Source: Sedimentitalea xiamensis
Lineage (GTDB): Bacteria > Pseudomonadota > Alphaproteobacteria > Rhodobacterales > Rhodobacteraceae
DNA: 51,202 nucleotides
Reading direction: 5' to 3'
Assembly (NCBI RefSeq): GCF_030164465.1
Contig: NZ_JASNJE010000033.1
Coordinates: 1 to 51,202 of the forward strand
Each line of letters begins with the position of its first letter. Within the stretch, counting starts at the first letter, position 1. Below the pieces are notes generated by a model. That model was not told the origin of the DNA. It saw only the letters and a list, made by a program, of their open reading frames with translations, and searched no databases. Positions 27,288 through 35,564 of the stretch are shown in pieces. A program made the translations under genes and the position numbers.

Positions 27288-27463
27288 ATCACCTCCAGGA
27301 TGGCGTGGCCCGAAACCGCCCGCCCGCTGATATCAGGACAAAGGGTTCCATGGCGGCCCGGTTCGGTCGGCATCCTCGGACGCCGGTTGTCGTGACGTCT
27401 GCGGCGCGCGCCGGTGACGAGACGGTGAAATCTCCCATGATCAAATTCCCCGTATCGGTCCTG

Positions 27464-28438
27464 TCACGCCGGTTCGGCACTGGCGGCGGGGTCGGTCCTT
27501 TCGCCAAAGGCGCGCGCCTTGAGTGCGCGGAACTTCTTGGACATCTGCTCGAGCCGCGCCTCCCATTCGGGATCGGGCTGTTGACCCTCGATGACCTTGA
27601 AATAGACCTGCATCAGGCAGGTGATGGCGAAGGGTTCCAGAACCGCGGCCTTGACGGCCCAGGCGAACAGAAGCGCGAAGACGAACCCGCCGGCCGTCCC
27701 GGCGCCCGGCATCAGGTAGACCACCATTGCGGCAGGAGCGAGCATTACCAGGAACACCGCGAAGCTCAGGAGATAGACAAGGATCGCCAGCCAGGCGGCG
27801 TTCTTGAGCATGACCTTGTAATTCTGCCCGTAGAGTACAAGCGCATCCTGGGCCGAGCCCCAAGGATTGGTCGAGCCGGTCCTGATGGCGTGGGCAAGGA
27901 TCACCTCATCGATGAACCCGACCGCGACCTGCAGGAAGGCATGCAGGATGCCGGTCAATTGCCGGGCGCCGGGTATCGGCAAGATGGTCACGATACCCCG
28001 GATCAGCCCGGTGACGGCCCGCAACACGCCCTTGATAAGCTGGTCGACGGCGAACAACACGCTGGCCTCAGCGAACCGCTCTTTGACAACCGCCCTGCCA
28101 TGCTCGACCTGCGAGCGACCTTCGGGCATTGGCTTGCCATCGATCAGTTCGACAAGCACCGCGATATGACCGGCCTTGACGATGTAGAGGATATATTCGC
28201 GCGCCCAGTACATGACGGCCCCGACAAGTCCGAAGCCGATCAGACCGCCCCAGAAGGTCGCCCCCGCCTGAAAGCCGGGATCGCCCAGGGCGCCCACGCC
28301 AAACCCTATTCCCGCGCCTGCGCCGGTCACGAGGACATAGGCCAGCGTGATCCCGAAATAGACCGCCATCCGCAACACAACGAAGGGCAAGGTCTGCATC
28401 ATCAGACCCATCGCCCTTGCAGCACTAAAATCCCACAT
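27464..28438 (-). CDS. Polytopic membrane protein of unknown function
   Basis: 324 residues from ATG at 28438 (CCGGAG upstream); the frame is open to 28810, but that part is the antisense shadow of the LuxR gene. It has about six hydrophobic segments: near residues 15-45 (VVLRMAVYFGITLAYVLVTG), 60-85, 130-150, 210-235 (WLAILVYLLSFAVFLVMLAP), 240-275 and nearby. Gly/Ala-rich helices and a charged C-terminal tail (WEARLEQMSKKFRALKARAFG) suggest a cytoplasmic end. No known domain is recognised. It lies directly downstream of the LuxR gene and of a perfect palindrome, and upstream of the exported SH3b gene after 176 bp. Confidence 0.78.
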   Translation of the reverse strand: MWDFSAARAMGLMMQTLPFVVLRMAVYFGITLAYVLVTGAGAGIGFGVGALGDPGFQAGATFWGGLIGFGLVGAVMYWAREYILYIVKAGHIAVLVELIDGKPMPEGRSQVEHGRAVVKERFAEASVLFAVDQLIKGVLRAVTGLIRGIVTILPIPGARQLTGILHAFLQVAVGFIDEVILAHAIRTGSTNPWGSAQDALVLYGQNYKVMLKNAAWLAILVYLLSFAVFLVMLAPAAMVVYLMPGAGTAGGFVFALLFAWAVKAAVLEPFAITCLMQVYFKVIEGQQPDPEWEARLEQMSKKFRALKARAFGERTDPAASAEPA

Positions 28439-28508
28439 GCATTCTCCGGTTACGCCAGCGCTCGTCCGGCGAGCTTCCGAAAGTATCCCGAGTCGAGCCA
28501 CGCTTGAG

Positions 28509-28528
28509 AATAGAGCAATTGCTCTATT
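28509..28528. promoter_or_regulatory. Perfect 20-bp palindrome between LuxR gene and membrane-protein gene
   Basis: The half-site AATAGAGCAA is followed without spacer by its exact complement TTGCTCTATT. It lies 17 bp past the luxR stop and 70 bp before the membrane-protein start. A perfect unspaced dyad of 20 bp suits an operator for a dimeric LuxR-type regulator. As a hairpin it has no U-run. Confidence 0.55.
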
Positions 28529-28545
28529 GACGGCGAGAAACGGCG

Positions 28546-29496
28546 CTACTTGCCGCCGGCAAGTGTCGCAAGCTCCGCTTTGCTGGAGACCCCGAGCTTT
28601 TCGTAGATGCGCACGACCTGATTGCGCACAGTGGATGGTGACGTGCCCAGGGTGCGCGCCACCTGCTTGTTGGTCATGCCGGATGCGAACAATCCGGCGA
28701 CTTCGCGTTCGCGTGGAGACAAGCCCGAAAGGGTCGGATGGCGCGACAGGTGAACGAAGTAATTGCTTCCAAACCGGGACATGCGCGCATCGAGCAGTTC
28801 CCCGCGCCACCGTTTGCCGCGCTTGAGCACATCCATCACATCAACAGGGAGCCGCGCGCCACCCCCGCGCCACTCTTGCCTGGCCAGATCGTGAAAAAGC
28901 CCTTGGGAGCACAGCACCCAGCCCTCCCGGTCCACGAGCGCGATCGCTTCGTGCTCCATCGCCGCACGGCCGATCCACAGTTCACGGTTCATACGCAGCG
29001 CCTGGGACAGGTGCGGCATCAGCATCTGCTTGAGCATGCGCTCGGTATCGGAAAACGTCATGGACTTATTATCCGCGCACAGACCCACGAAGCTGACATA
29101 GCCGTCAGTCTTCTCCCCGACGATCGTCGCCATCATGTGCGAGGCGTCAAAGCGCCGCCAGTGCTCGTTGAAGGCCAGGCTTGCGCGATAGTCTGGAACG
29201 TCATCGAAGCGAGCGGTTGCGCCGAGACGGTCGAGCGTGAGGTCGCAGAAGGCGTCCTCTTGGGCGACAGAGTCCCACTCCCCCAATATCGCCACGCTCT
29301 GGTTGAGAACGGTCAGGTCCGTGACCAGACGGCCATCGGCAAAGCCACCGCCCCAAACCCCGAAATCGAAGTGAATGAAACGTTGCAGGTTTTTCAATAC
29401 GCGGAGACGGAGTTCGTCCGGCGTACATTCAGAGGCATCATGGTAAAGTTCCAGCAGAAAATCGCTGAGTTTCGATGCGTTTTTTGGTTCACCCAT
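28546..29496 (-). CDS. LuxR-family transcriptional regulator
   Basis: 316 residues. The C-terminal GerE/LuxR helix-turn-helix is clear: LSPREREVAGLFASGMTNKQVARTLGTSPSTVRNQVVRIYEKLGV. The first 230 residues form a sensory region (GAF/PAS-like by layout) without the conserved acyl-homoserine-lactone residues that I can identify, so its ligand is unknown. It heads the leftward run to 21947 and is the obvious candidate regulator of it, possibly through the palindrome at 28509-28528. The upstream region to 29710 (214 bp) holds its promoter and nothing else recognisable. Confidence 0.9.
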   Translation of the reverse strand: MGEPKNASKLSDFLLELYHDASECTPDELRLRVLKNLQRFIHFDFGVWGGGFADGRLVTDLTVLNQSVAILGEWDSVAQEDAFCDLTLDRLGATARFDDVPDYRASLAFNEHWRRFDASHMMATIVGEKTDGYVSFVGLCADNKSMTFSDTERMLKQMLMPHLSQALRMNRELWIGRAAMEHEAIALVDREGWVLCSQGLFHDLARQEWRGGGARLPVDVMDVLKRGKRWRGELLDARMSRFGSNYFVHLSRHPTLSGLSPREREVAGLFASGMTNKQVARTLGTSPSTVRNQVVRIYEKLGVSSKAELATLAGGK

Positions 29497-29710
29497 AGCG
29501 ACAGCTCAATCTGAAAGCGTTCCCAAAGTCTCATACCGAGCATCTACGGTACGTAAACTGCCGACAAGCGCTGATAAGATTTCTCTGAATTAATCGGCTC
29601 TAGATGTTTGATCCCACGGTTTGATGGTGCGATCTGTTCTTTGGAATGGAAGGAAGCACTATGGGACAGATACGACAAAGCTGCGCTCGTGCAAAAGATC
29701 CTTCAAGAAT

Positions 29711-30022
29711 ACTCGTCCAGATGCCCTTGCCACTGCGGACCGGAACGCAGCCGCTCGGCGCGTTTCTTGCCGATCTCCGAGGCGAACATCGTGCCAAAGG
29801 GCTGCCACCAGAACCGGACGGATTCGTGACTGACATCGATGCCGCGCTCGTGCAACAGATCTTCGACGTTGCGGAGCGAGAGCGGGAAGCGCACATACAT
29901 CATGACCGCAAGGCGGATGATTTCAGGGCTGCTCTGAAAGCCCTTGAAAAGATCATGTTTGGTCATGGTCCGACGCTACGAGGCTGCCATGCCCGCCTCA
30001 ACAGGAAGCGTTCTGACAATAC
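29711..30022 (-). mobile_element. IS6 remnant, copy D (N-terminal part and right end)
   Basis: The minus strand reads MTKHDLFKGFQSSPEII...WHLDE-like (here QGHLDEY) from 29966 down to 29711, where homology stops at the first catalytic Asp and an unrelated tail with a stop follows. The inverted right end (GGTATTGTCAGAACG reading leftward from about 30022) is present. The left two-thirds of the element is gone. Confidence 0.8.
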
Positions 30023-30039
30023 CTGCTGGATCGCTTCAA

Positions 30040-31143
30040 TCAGGGACCGATGCCGACATCCGCCCATTCGACCCGGGCCATTTTCATCAGCTTCGTGCCG
30101 CTGGCCTCGCCGATCGTTGGGCAGGCCTTAAGGACCGGGAACGCCTTGTAGGCCAGACGCCGGCCCGCCTCGCTGTCGGACGGATAATGCACCCCCAGCA
30201 CTTCGCGGTTGCGGGCGATCCGGGTGGCCATGTCGAACAGGGCGTTGCGTTTGACACCGTTTGAATGGGTCTTTTCCATCAGCCGAATTGCCCCAACTGT
30301 CGTCATCGCCTCGTTCAGGCACAACGCCAGCAGCCAGGCCTCGGTGGCGTGAGCACTCGGGTAGGAGGCATGCTGTGGCACGTCGATGGGCGGCGCGATG
30401 CCGGGATGCAGCTGCGACGGGCGCGGACGGTTGAATTTTTTCTTGAAGTGAAAGGCCAGGAATTGCGCCACCGTTACCGCGATATGCGCCAGGTAATAGG
30501 TATTGGGGTGCGACAGGTATGTGAACGGTACGATGCCTTGGAAATAGCCGATCACCGTACGGCGCTGCTGCAAAGCCTCCTCGATTACGCCGGGGCGGTA
30601 TTCGATCAGGCCAATCAGTTCGATCAGTTCGTCCGCACGATTGAATGGTTTTTCGTCGAACCCGAAATCGTCATCTTTTTCGAGTATTGTTTCATCGCTT
30701 GCAGCATCGTCTTTCCAGTTCGGCTTCTCCAGCTGCAAACCGGTCCAGTCCGGTTTCCCGGATGCATCGGACGAATTTTCCGCAAATTCCGACAGGAACG
30801 CCACCGCCTCGTTGCCGGGCGACCAGTGTTTGAACTTGGCGTTCTTGAAGCTCTCGTAGATCGCGTGCAGGCGCACCGGATCGCCGGTGCCATCCTGCGC
30901 CTCGGGGTTGGTGGGCGGCCAGGCATTGCCGGGCCACCAGCGGTCTTCCACCTTGGCGGTGTCATCGCCGTCGCTGATCACATGCGGCGAGATACCGAGT
31001 CCGAGATAATTCGGGCTGCCGCCATAGCCGGCGCTGTCCCGTGCATCGCGCGCGTCACGGGCATCGCGCGCATCCCTGGCATCCCTGGCATCACGTGCGT
31101 CGCGCGCATCCATGCTTCCAATCGGTCCGGAGGGTCCTGTCAT
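30040..31143 (-). CDS. PAP2 / vanadium-dependent haloperoxidase-like protein
   Basis: 367 residues with AAAGGAC before the ATG. The phosphatase/haloperoxidase pocket is recognisable: K-KKFNRP-RP (KxxxxxxRP), PSAHA (PSGH motif with Gly to Ala) and NREVLGVHYPSD (R-x5-H-x3-D, with Asn where many members have Ser). These residues bind phosphate or vanadate. The fold could act as a haloperoxidase or an acid phosphatase; sequence alone does not decide. No signal peptide or membrane segments are seen, favouring a soluble protein. Near the N-terminus lies an eight-fold Asp-Ala-Arg repeat. The stop lies 17 bp from the right end of IS6 copy D, so the gene is the edge of a cassette. Confidence 0.83.
   Translation of the reverse strand: MTGPSGPIGSMDARDARDARDARDARDARDARDARDSAGYGGSPNYLGLGISPHVISDGDDTAKVEDRWWPGNAWPPTNPEAQDGTGDPVRLHAIYESFKNAKFKHWSPGNEAVAFLSEFAENSSDASGKPDWTGLQLEKPNWKDDAASDETILEKDDDFGFDEKPFNRADELIELIGLIEYRPGVIEEALQQRRTVIGYFQGIVPFTYLSHPNTYYLAHIAVTVAQFLAFHFKKKFNRPRPSQLHPGIAPPIDVPQHASYPSAHATEAWLLALCLNEAMTTVGAIRLMEKTHSNGVKRNALFDMATRIARNREVLGVHYPSDSEAGRRLAYKAFPVLKACPTIGEASGTKLMKMARVEWADVGIGP
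31039..31110 (-). repeat. Eight tandem 9-bp units encoding (Asp-Ala-Arg)8
   Basis: Directly after Met-11 of the haloperoxidase-like gene, eight 9-bp units each encode DAR. The units differ at third positions (for example GATGCGCGC, GACGCACGT, GATGCCAGG twice, GATGCCCGT), so the peptide repeat is kept while the DNA has drifted. Two neighbouring units are identical, hinting at recent slippage. Confidence 0.9.
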
Positions 31144-31188
31144 GGCAATGTCCTTTCTCTTGAAACACCGGTCGTCTGAAAATCCATG

Positions 31189-33066
31189 TCACTCGGGCAC
31201 GCCGGCCCGCTGCAGCCTCTCGAAAAACAAGTCCGCCTTTTCCGGGTCGCTGTAGAGACGATGCGCTCCGCGGTAGAGCGCCAACGAGAACCCCGGTTCA
31301 AGTTCAAGAAGCCGGCCCGCGGCGGCGCTCGCGGCGGCGTGCTCGCCCAAGGCCTCCTGCGCGACGGCGAGTGCGCGCAGACCGCTGGTATAGCGCGGGT
31401 TTTCGGCCAGACCCATCGACAGCCACTTGACCGCGCTCTGATAGTCCCCGGCATCGTAATGCACGATGCCCAGAAAGACGTAGTATTGAAACAGCCGCGG
31501 ATCGAATGGCGACAGGCGCAACGCCCGTTCCGCCGCCGCGATACCCTCTTCGGCACGGCCCAGGCTGGACAACGTCACGCTTGACAGCAGCCAAGCGGTC
31601 GAACTGCTGGGATTGGCCTGCCGCGCCCGGTCCAGATAGGTGAGCGCGGTGTCGAAATCGCCGAACATGAAGGCCTGCACGTGCCCGAACGTGGCCAACG
31701 CTCGCGCGTCCATATCATCAAGGCGGATCGCTTGCTGGGCCAGGACCGCTGCCCTCTCGGCCTCCCCGGCCGGATCACCGGACCAGCCCTGACCGACGTT
31801 AAGACTGTGCCAGCGCGCGGCCCAGGCGAAAGGCGGCGAAAAGGTCGGATCGCCGTCCATCGCGCTTTGCAAATGTATGCGCGCCTCTCGGAAAGGACCG
31901 GGTTCCAGACTGCCGATGAGATCCAGCGCACGCAGATAGCTGTCATAGGCGGTGAAGGAGGCCGGCGCCTTGCGCAGCGACCGGCGCCGCTCGGCCGCCC
32001 GCAGACCCGGCAGCAGGTGCGAGAGGGCCGCCTCGACGATTTCGTCCTGCACCGCAAAGGTATCGGCGTCGACGAAATCGCGCCGGAGACTGGCCAGCAC
32101 CTGGCCGTTCTGCGTGTCGAGCAATTCGGCCGACAGCCGATATTGCGGCCCCGCCTGCCTTAGGACCCCGGTGATCAGGTAGCGCACGCCCAGCACCTCG
32201 GCGAGCGACTGCGGATTGGCGGGCTGGTTCGCGAATGCCAGAGTCGAGGATCGCGAGATCACCGTCAGATCATTCAGCCGAGACAGCCGCGAAATGATGT
32301 CTTCGACGATGCCGGAAGCGAAATAACCATCCGAGTCCTGTCCGTCGCCGCTGAAGAACGGCATCACGGCGATCGATGGCAGGCTTGTCTGCTCCGAAGC
32401 GACGATGATCGTCGGGCGACCGTCGGTGACAAGTTCATAGGCGGTGACCGTCTTCTTCATCTTGCGCAGGGCCAGGCTGCCCAGCGGTCGGGTCTCCAGT
32501 TCCGGATCGTCGACGATCCACTCGCGGACCGCCTCGGTCAGGATCACACCACCCACCGGCGCATGTTCCTGCAGTCGGGCAGCAATGTTCACGCCGTCCC
32601 CCAGCAGATCATTGCCGTCGCGCAGGACGCGACAGTAATTCAACGCCGCACGCAGCATCAGGCCGTGGCGACGGCGACGGGATTCCATCTGGACCTCTCG
32701 TACCCAACGTACCGCGTCGACCGGCTTGTCGAAGGTCACGAGAACGCCGTCGCCTGTCGAATTGATCAGGTTTCCGCCATGATTGCGCAGAAGTGGGATC
32801 AGCGTCTCGGATCGCAGCGAAATCCACCGATGATAGGTTCCATCCTCGTCGGACTGCATCATCTGCGAGAACCCGACCACATCGACGAAACACACGCAGG
32901 TGCTGTGACTGTCGGCGCGAAACTTCGCATCAGGTTCTTCCAGAATCTTCACGCGACTTCCAGCGGCGCTCCTGGCCGGCGGCAACGGGGATCGCGCCTT
33001 CACGTTACCCCGCTGTGAATGCGCGGAAGAACAATTCTGCTGAAAATACCTGCGGCGTTGAAACAT
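31189..33066 (-). CDS. Class III adenylate/guanylate cyclase with TolB-like and TPR regions
   Basis: 625 residues. The cyclase homology domain spans about residues 50-220. Metal-binding Asp residues are in CFVDVVGFS and STGDGVLVTF, and the transition-state Asn and Arg are in GDGVNIAARL, so it looks catalytically competent. A TolB-like N-terminal type segment follows (SIAVMPFFSGDGQDSDGYFASGIVEDIISRLS...YLITGVLRQ), then tetratricopeptide repeats to the C-terminus (for example PSSSTAWLLSSVTLSSLGRAEEGIAAAERALRLSPFD). This architecture is common in Rhizobiales and Rhodobacterales cyclases of unknown input. AAGG precedes the ATG. It lies 45 bp upstream of the haloperoxidase-like gene on the same strand. 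Confidence 0.9.
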   Translation of the reverse strand: MFQRRRYFQQNCSSAHSQRGNVKARSPLPPARSAAGSRVKILEEPDAKFRADSHSTCVCFVDVVGFSQMMQSDEDGTYHRWISLRSETLIPLLRNHGGNLINSTGDGVLVTFDKPVDAVRWVREVQMESRRRRHGLMLRAALNYCRVLRDGNDLLGDGVNIAARLQEHAPVGGVILTEAVREWIVDDPELETRPLGSLALRKMKKTVTAYELVTDGRPTIIVASEQTSLPSIAVMPFFSGDGQDSDGYFASGIVEDIISRLSRLNDLTVISRSSTLAFANQPANPQSLAEVLGVRYLITGVLRQAGPQYRLSAELLDTQNGQVLASLRRDFVDADTFAVQDEIVEAALSHLLPGLRAAERRRSLRKAPASFTAYDSYLRALDLIGSLEPGPFREARIHLQSAMDGDPTFSPPFAWAARWHSLNVGQGWSGDPAGEAERAAVLAQQAIRLDDMDARALATFGHVQAFMFGDFDTALTYLDRARQANPSSSTAWLLSSVTLSSLGRAEEGIAAAERALRLSPFDPRLFQYYVFLGIVHYDAGDYQSAVKWLSMGLAENPRYTSGLRALAVAQEALGEHAAASAAAGRLLELEPGFSLALYRGAHRLYSDPEKADLFFERLQRAGVPE

Positions 33067-33215
33067 TGGCTCGCCTTCCCGCGTGCATTATGCGTCGATT
33101 CGCGATAAAAGTTAACGACGAGGTATGAATTGCGAATGGGTAACGACCCGGCAGCGCGACGATGGCAAGACATTCGGTGACTTTCGAGCGATAGATCCGT
33201 GTGAAAGGTAGCTCG

Positions 33216-34598
33216 ATGCCCGTCAAACTGTTCCTGTTCGAAAAAAACATGGCAACTCTAAACGCCGCTTTGGCCAAACGCGCCGATGAACTTGGCCAAG
33301 AATGGCTGAAGTTGGCGAACCTGATAGAGAAATACGCACACGAAAGCTTTGTTCCTGGCGACGAGTACGGTTTCAACAATCCCAGCGACATGAAGGAAAT
33401 CGACGGCAAGCGTCTCTTTGAAGCCGATGACAGACCGGACCTTGGCTTCGGCGTACCGCTGGTTCTGCCTGATCGCGAAACCGCGCGAAACCTTCTGGAG
33501 GTACTGGAACCGGTGCGGTCATCTGAAGGTGGGCAGATCATCAGTTGCGAACTGACGCCGATGACCGCCGAACTGGCGCCCGAGGGGCAGCATTGGTGTG
33601 CGGGCAGAGGCCAGGGATACAGCTTTGGTAACCGTGCCGCGGCGCGTCGCCTGATCGGAGCAGATCGCCTGAAAGCCAAGGGACTGCGCGGCAAGGGCGT
33701 GCATGTCTTTGTCGTCGATCAGGGTCTAAACCAATCCTATATCGAGCGGCTGGGCGGCAACTTCGCCACCGGGGTTCCCTGGGAAACGGACAATAAGGTC
33801 AAGGTGCCTGGCGAGGAAAAGGCGCCGTATCTGCCAGTAGAACGCGGACACGGCGGCATGCTGGTGCGGTCGCTGATCGATCTGGCTCCGGAAAGCAAAA
33901 TCTACGACTTTCCCCTGATCCCGCGACGCATCACCGGTTCCGATTTTTTTGGCCTGAACGCGACCTATGCCTTCTGGATCATCCGGCTGCTTTGCGACAC
34001 GCTGGCGGGGCCTTGGGTGATCCTGAATGCTTGGGGGTTGGTCGACCGCTTTGCCGAAACCGTGCGCGGCGGTTACAGCAACAACCGCAATCACTGGCTG
34101 AACATCCTGATCGCCAGCATCGGCACGAGACACGATGTCATTTTCGCTGCCGGCAACAACGGTCAGTTCTGCGGTGACCCCCGCGCCACTGGCTACGACC
34201 TTGGCCCAGGCCGCAGCATCTTTGGCGCCAACGGATTGCCCGAGGTCTACAGCGCCGGTGCGGTGCGCACCGACGGCACTTGGGTCGGCGCGGCGTCGCA
34301 GGGACCCGGACCGTCGGGCTTCGCGGTTTCGACCGGTATTCCGGTGCAAAAACCCGATCTCGCAGCGCCCAGTTGGTTCAACGAGGATCGCGACGCGGCC
34401 CTGCGTAGCGGAGGGACTTCCTCGGCCGCTGCGGTTCTCGCCGGGGTAGTTGCTGCCCTGCGGTCACACCCCGAACTCGGCTCTATGACGCCCGCTGCGC
34501 TGCGCCAGCACCTGCGGGGCAACAGCAGACCGACCAATGGGCCGGGATGGAGCAGGCGCACTGGCACCGGGATCGTCAACCTCACCGACGTCCTTTGA
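33216..34598 (+). CDS. S8 (subtilisin-like) serine peptidase without signal peptide
   Basis: 460 residues from ATG at 33216 (AAGGTAG seven bases upstream); a GTG at 33201 is an alternative. The subtilase triad is visible: Asp in HVFVVDQGLN, His in RGHGGMLVRS and Ser in SGGTSSAAAVLAG; the oxyanion Asn is in IFAAGNNG. The first 140 residues are a charged, probably helical region with no export signal, so the enzyme probably acts in the cytoplasm. Most bacterial S8 enzymes are secreted, which makes this unusual; cytoplasmic ones occur in stress and conflict modules. It is divergent from the cyclase gene (149-bp spacer) and ends 6 bp before an IS6 remnant. Confidence 0.87.
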   Translation: MPVKLFLFEKNMATLNAALAKRADELGQEWLKLANLIEKYAHESFVPGDEYGFNNPSDMKEIDGKRLFEADDRPDLGFGVPLVLPDRETARNLLEVLEPVRSSEGGQIISCELTPMTAELAPEGQHWCAGRGQGYSFGNRAAARRLIGADRLKAKGLRGKGVHVFVVDQGLNQSYIERLGGNFATGVPWETDNKVKVPGEEKAPYLPVERGHGGMLVRSLIDLAPESKIYDFPLIPRRITGSDFFGLNATYAFWIIRLLCDTLAGPWVILNAWGLVDRFAETVRGGYSNNRNHWLNILIASIGTRHDVIFAAGNNGQFCGDPRATGYDLGPGRSIFGANGLPEVYSAGAVRTDGTWVGAASQGPGPSGFAVSTGIPVQKPDLAAPSWFNEDRDAALRSGGTSSAAAVLAGVVAALRSHPELGSMTPAALRQHLRGNSRPTNGPGWSRRTGTGIVNLTDVL

Positions 34599-34604
34599 TC
34601 GCTT

Positions 34605-34767
34605 TCCACATTGCGATGCGACAGAGGGAAGCGAACGTAGAACATTGCCCCCAAGGCGGATTATCTCGGGGCTGGTCTTGAAGTACTAGAAAGGCGAAGG
34701 CTTGGTCATCGGCAAATTCTACGAAAGCACCCTGCCCGCCTTAAGCCTGTTTAGTCTGACAAGTCCC
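34605..34767 (-). mobile_element. IS6 remnant, copy E (start of transposase and right end)
   Basis: The minus strand reads MTKPSPF, a stop, then YFKTSPEIIRL. After that a frameshift leads to MFYVRFPLSHRNVE, and homology stops at 34605. The right end TCTGACAAGTCCC is at about 34755-34767. Only about 35 codons of the transposase remain, with a nonsense codon and a frameshift. Confidence 0.75.
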
Positions 34768-34917
34768 GTTTCAGCCTTGAGCCTGCCAGTTCCCTGTCTA
34801 CTCAATTCTGATATGTAAGCGGCGGAGCAATACTTGGCCACGGCAGCGGCGGCATTGTGCGGTCGCGGGCGACGTAAGAGTCGGCCACTTTTGCCTTTCG
34901 GTTTTCGGGAGGGCTTG

Positions 34918-35473
34918 GGGATATACACCGTGGATTTGTAATTGAAGGTGCGTCAGGCTCATTTTCAAGATGGCTTGAGCCGACGCCAGATTGCCTGGGA
35001 TTTTGGCATCAGCCGGGACAGTGTTGCGAAGAAGTTGGCCTATTCAGAGCCGCTCGGGTGTCGGCGGACGGCCTCGATCAAGCGCCCGAAGCTGGATGCG
35101 TTCACCGGCCAGATCGACCAATGGCTTGCCGAAGACAAGGTCCGGCCACGCAAGCAACGCCACACCACAAGGCGTATCTTTGAGCGGCTGCGCGACGAGT
35201 GCGGTTTTGGTGGCGGGTACACCATCGTCAAAGGCTACGCCCGGGCCAGGAAGCGCTCCGGCAAGGAGATGTTGTGCTACTGTCGCATCCGGCGGGGCAT
35301 GCGCAGGCCGATTCTGGTGAAGCGCATGTCGTGATCGGCAGCGTTGAGCAGAAGGCACACTTCTTTGCCCTTGATCTGCCGCACAGCGATGCGTGCTATG
35401 TTCGGGCCTATCCCGCCGCGACGACCGAGGCCTTCCCGTTCGTGTATCGCGCAGCATTCTCGGAAGCCGAGTG
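34918..35473 (+). pseudogene. istA: IS21-family IstA transposase fragment
   Basis: The frame reads YTVDL, a TAA at 34939-34941, then LKVRQAHFQDGLSRRQIAWDFGISRDSVAKKL (helix-turn-helix of IstA) and KQRHTTRRIFERLRDECGFGGGYTIVK. Near 35265-35275 the frame shifts, and the next frame continues LSHPAGHAQADSGEAHVVIGSVEQKAHFFALDLPHSDACYVRAYPAATTEAF, the first part of the IstA catalytic domain. Homology ends near 35445. The catalytic core and istB are missing. Confidence 0.82.
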
Positions 35474-35564
35474 ACAGCAGCACGGGGCGAAGCTGTCGTC
35501 GATCCGATCGCTCAATCGCGGATATCGTCGTGCCGGCACATCGCTTCGGCCTTGAAGGCTTGGT

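Noticed and set aside
31039-31110. Tandem 9-bp repeats considered as a CRISPR or VNTR outside genes
   Set aside because: Units are contiguous without spacers and lie in frame within a gene, so this is a coding repeat, not a CRISPR array.
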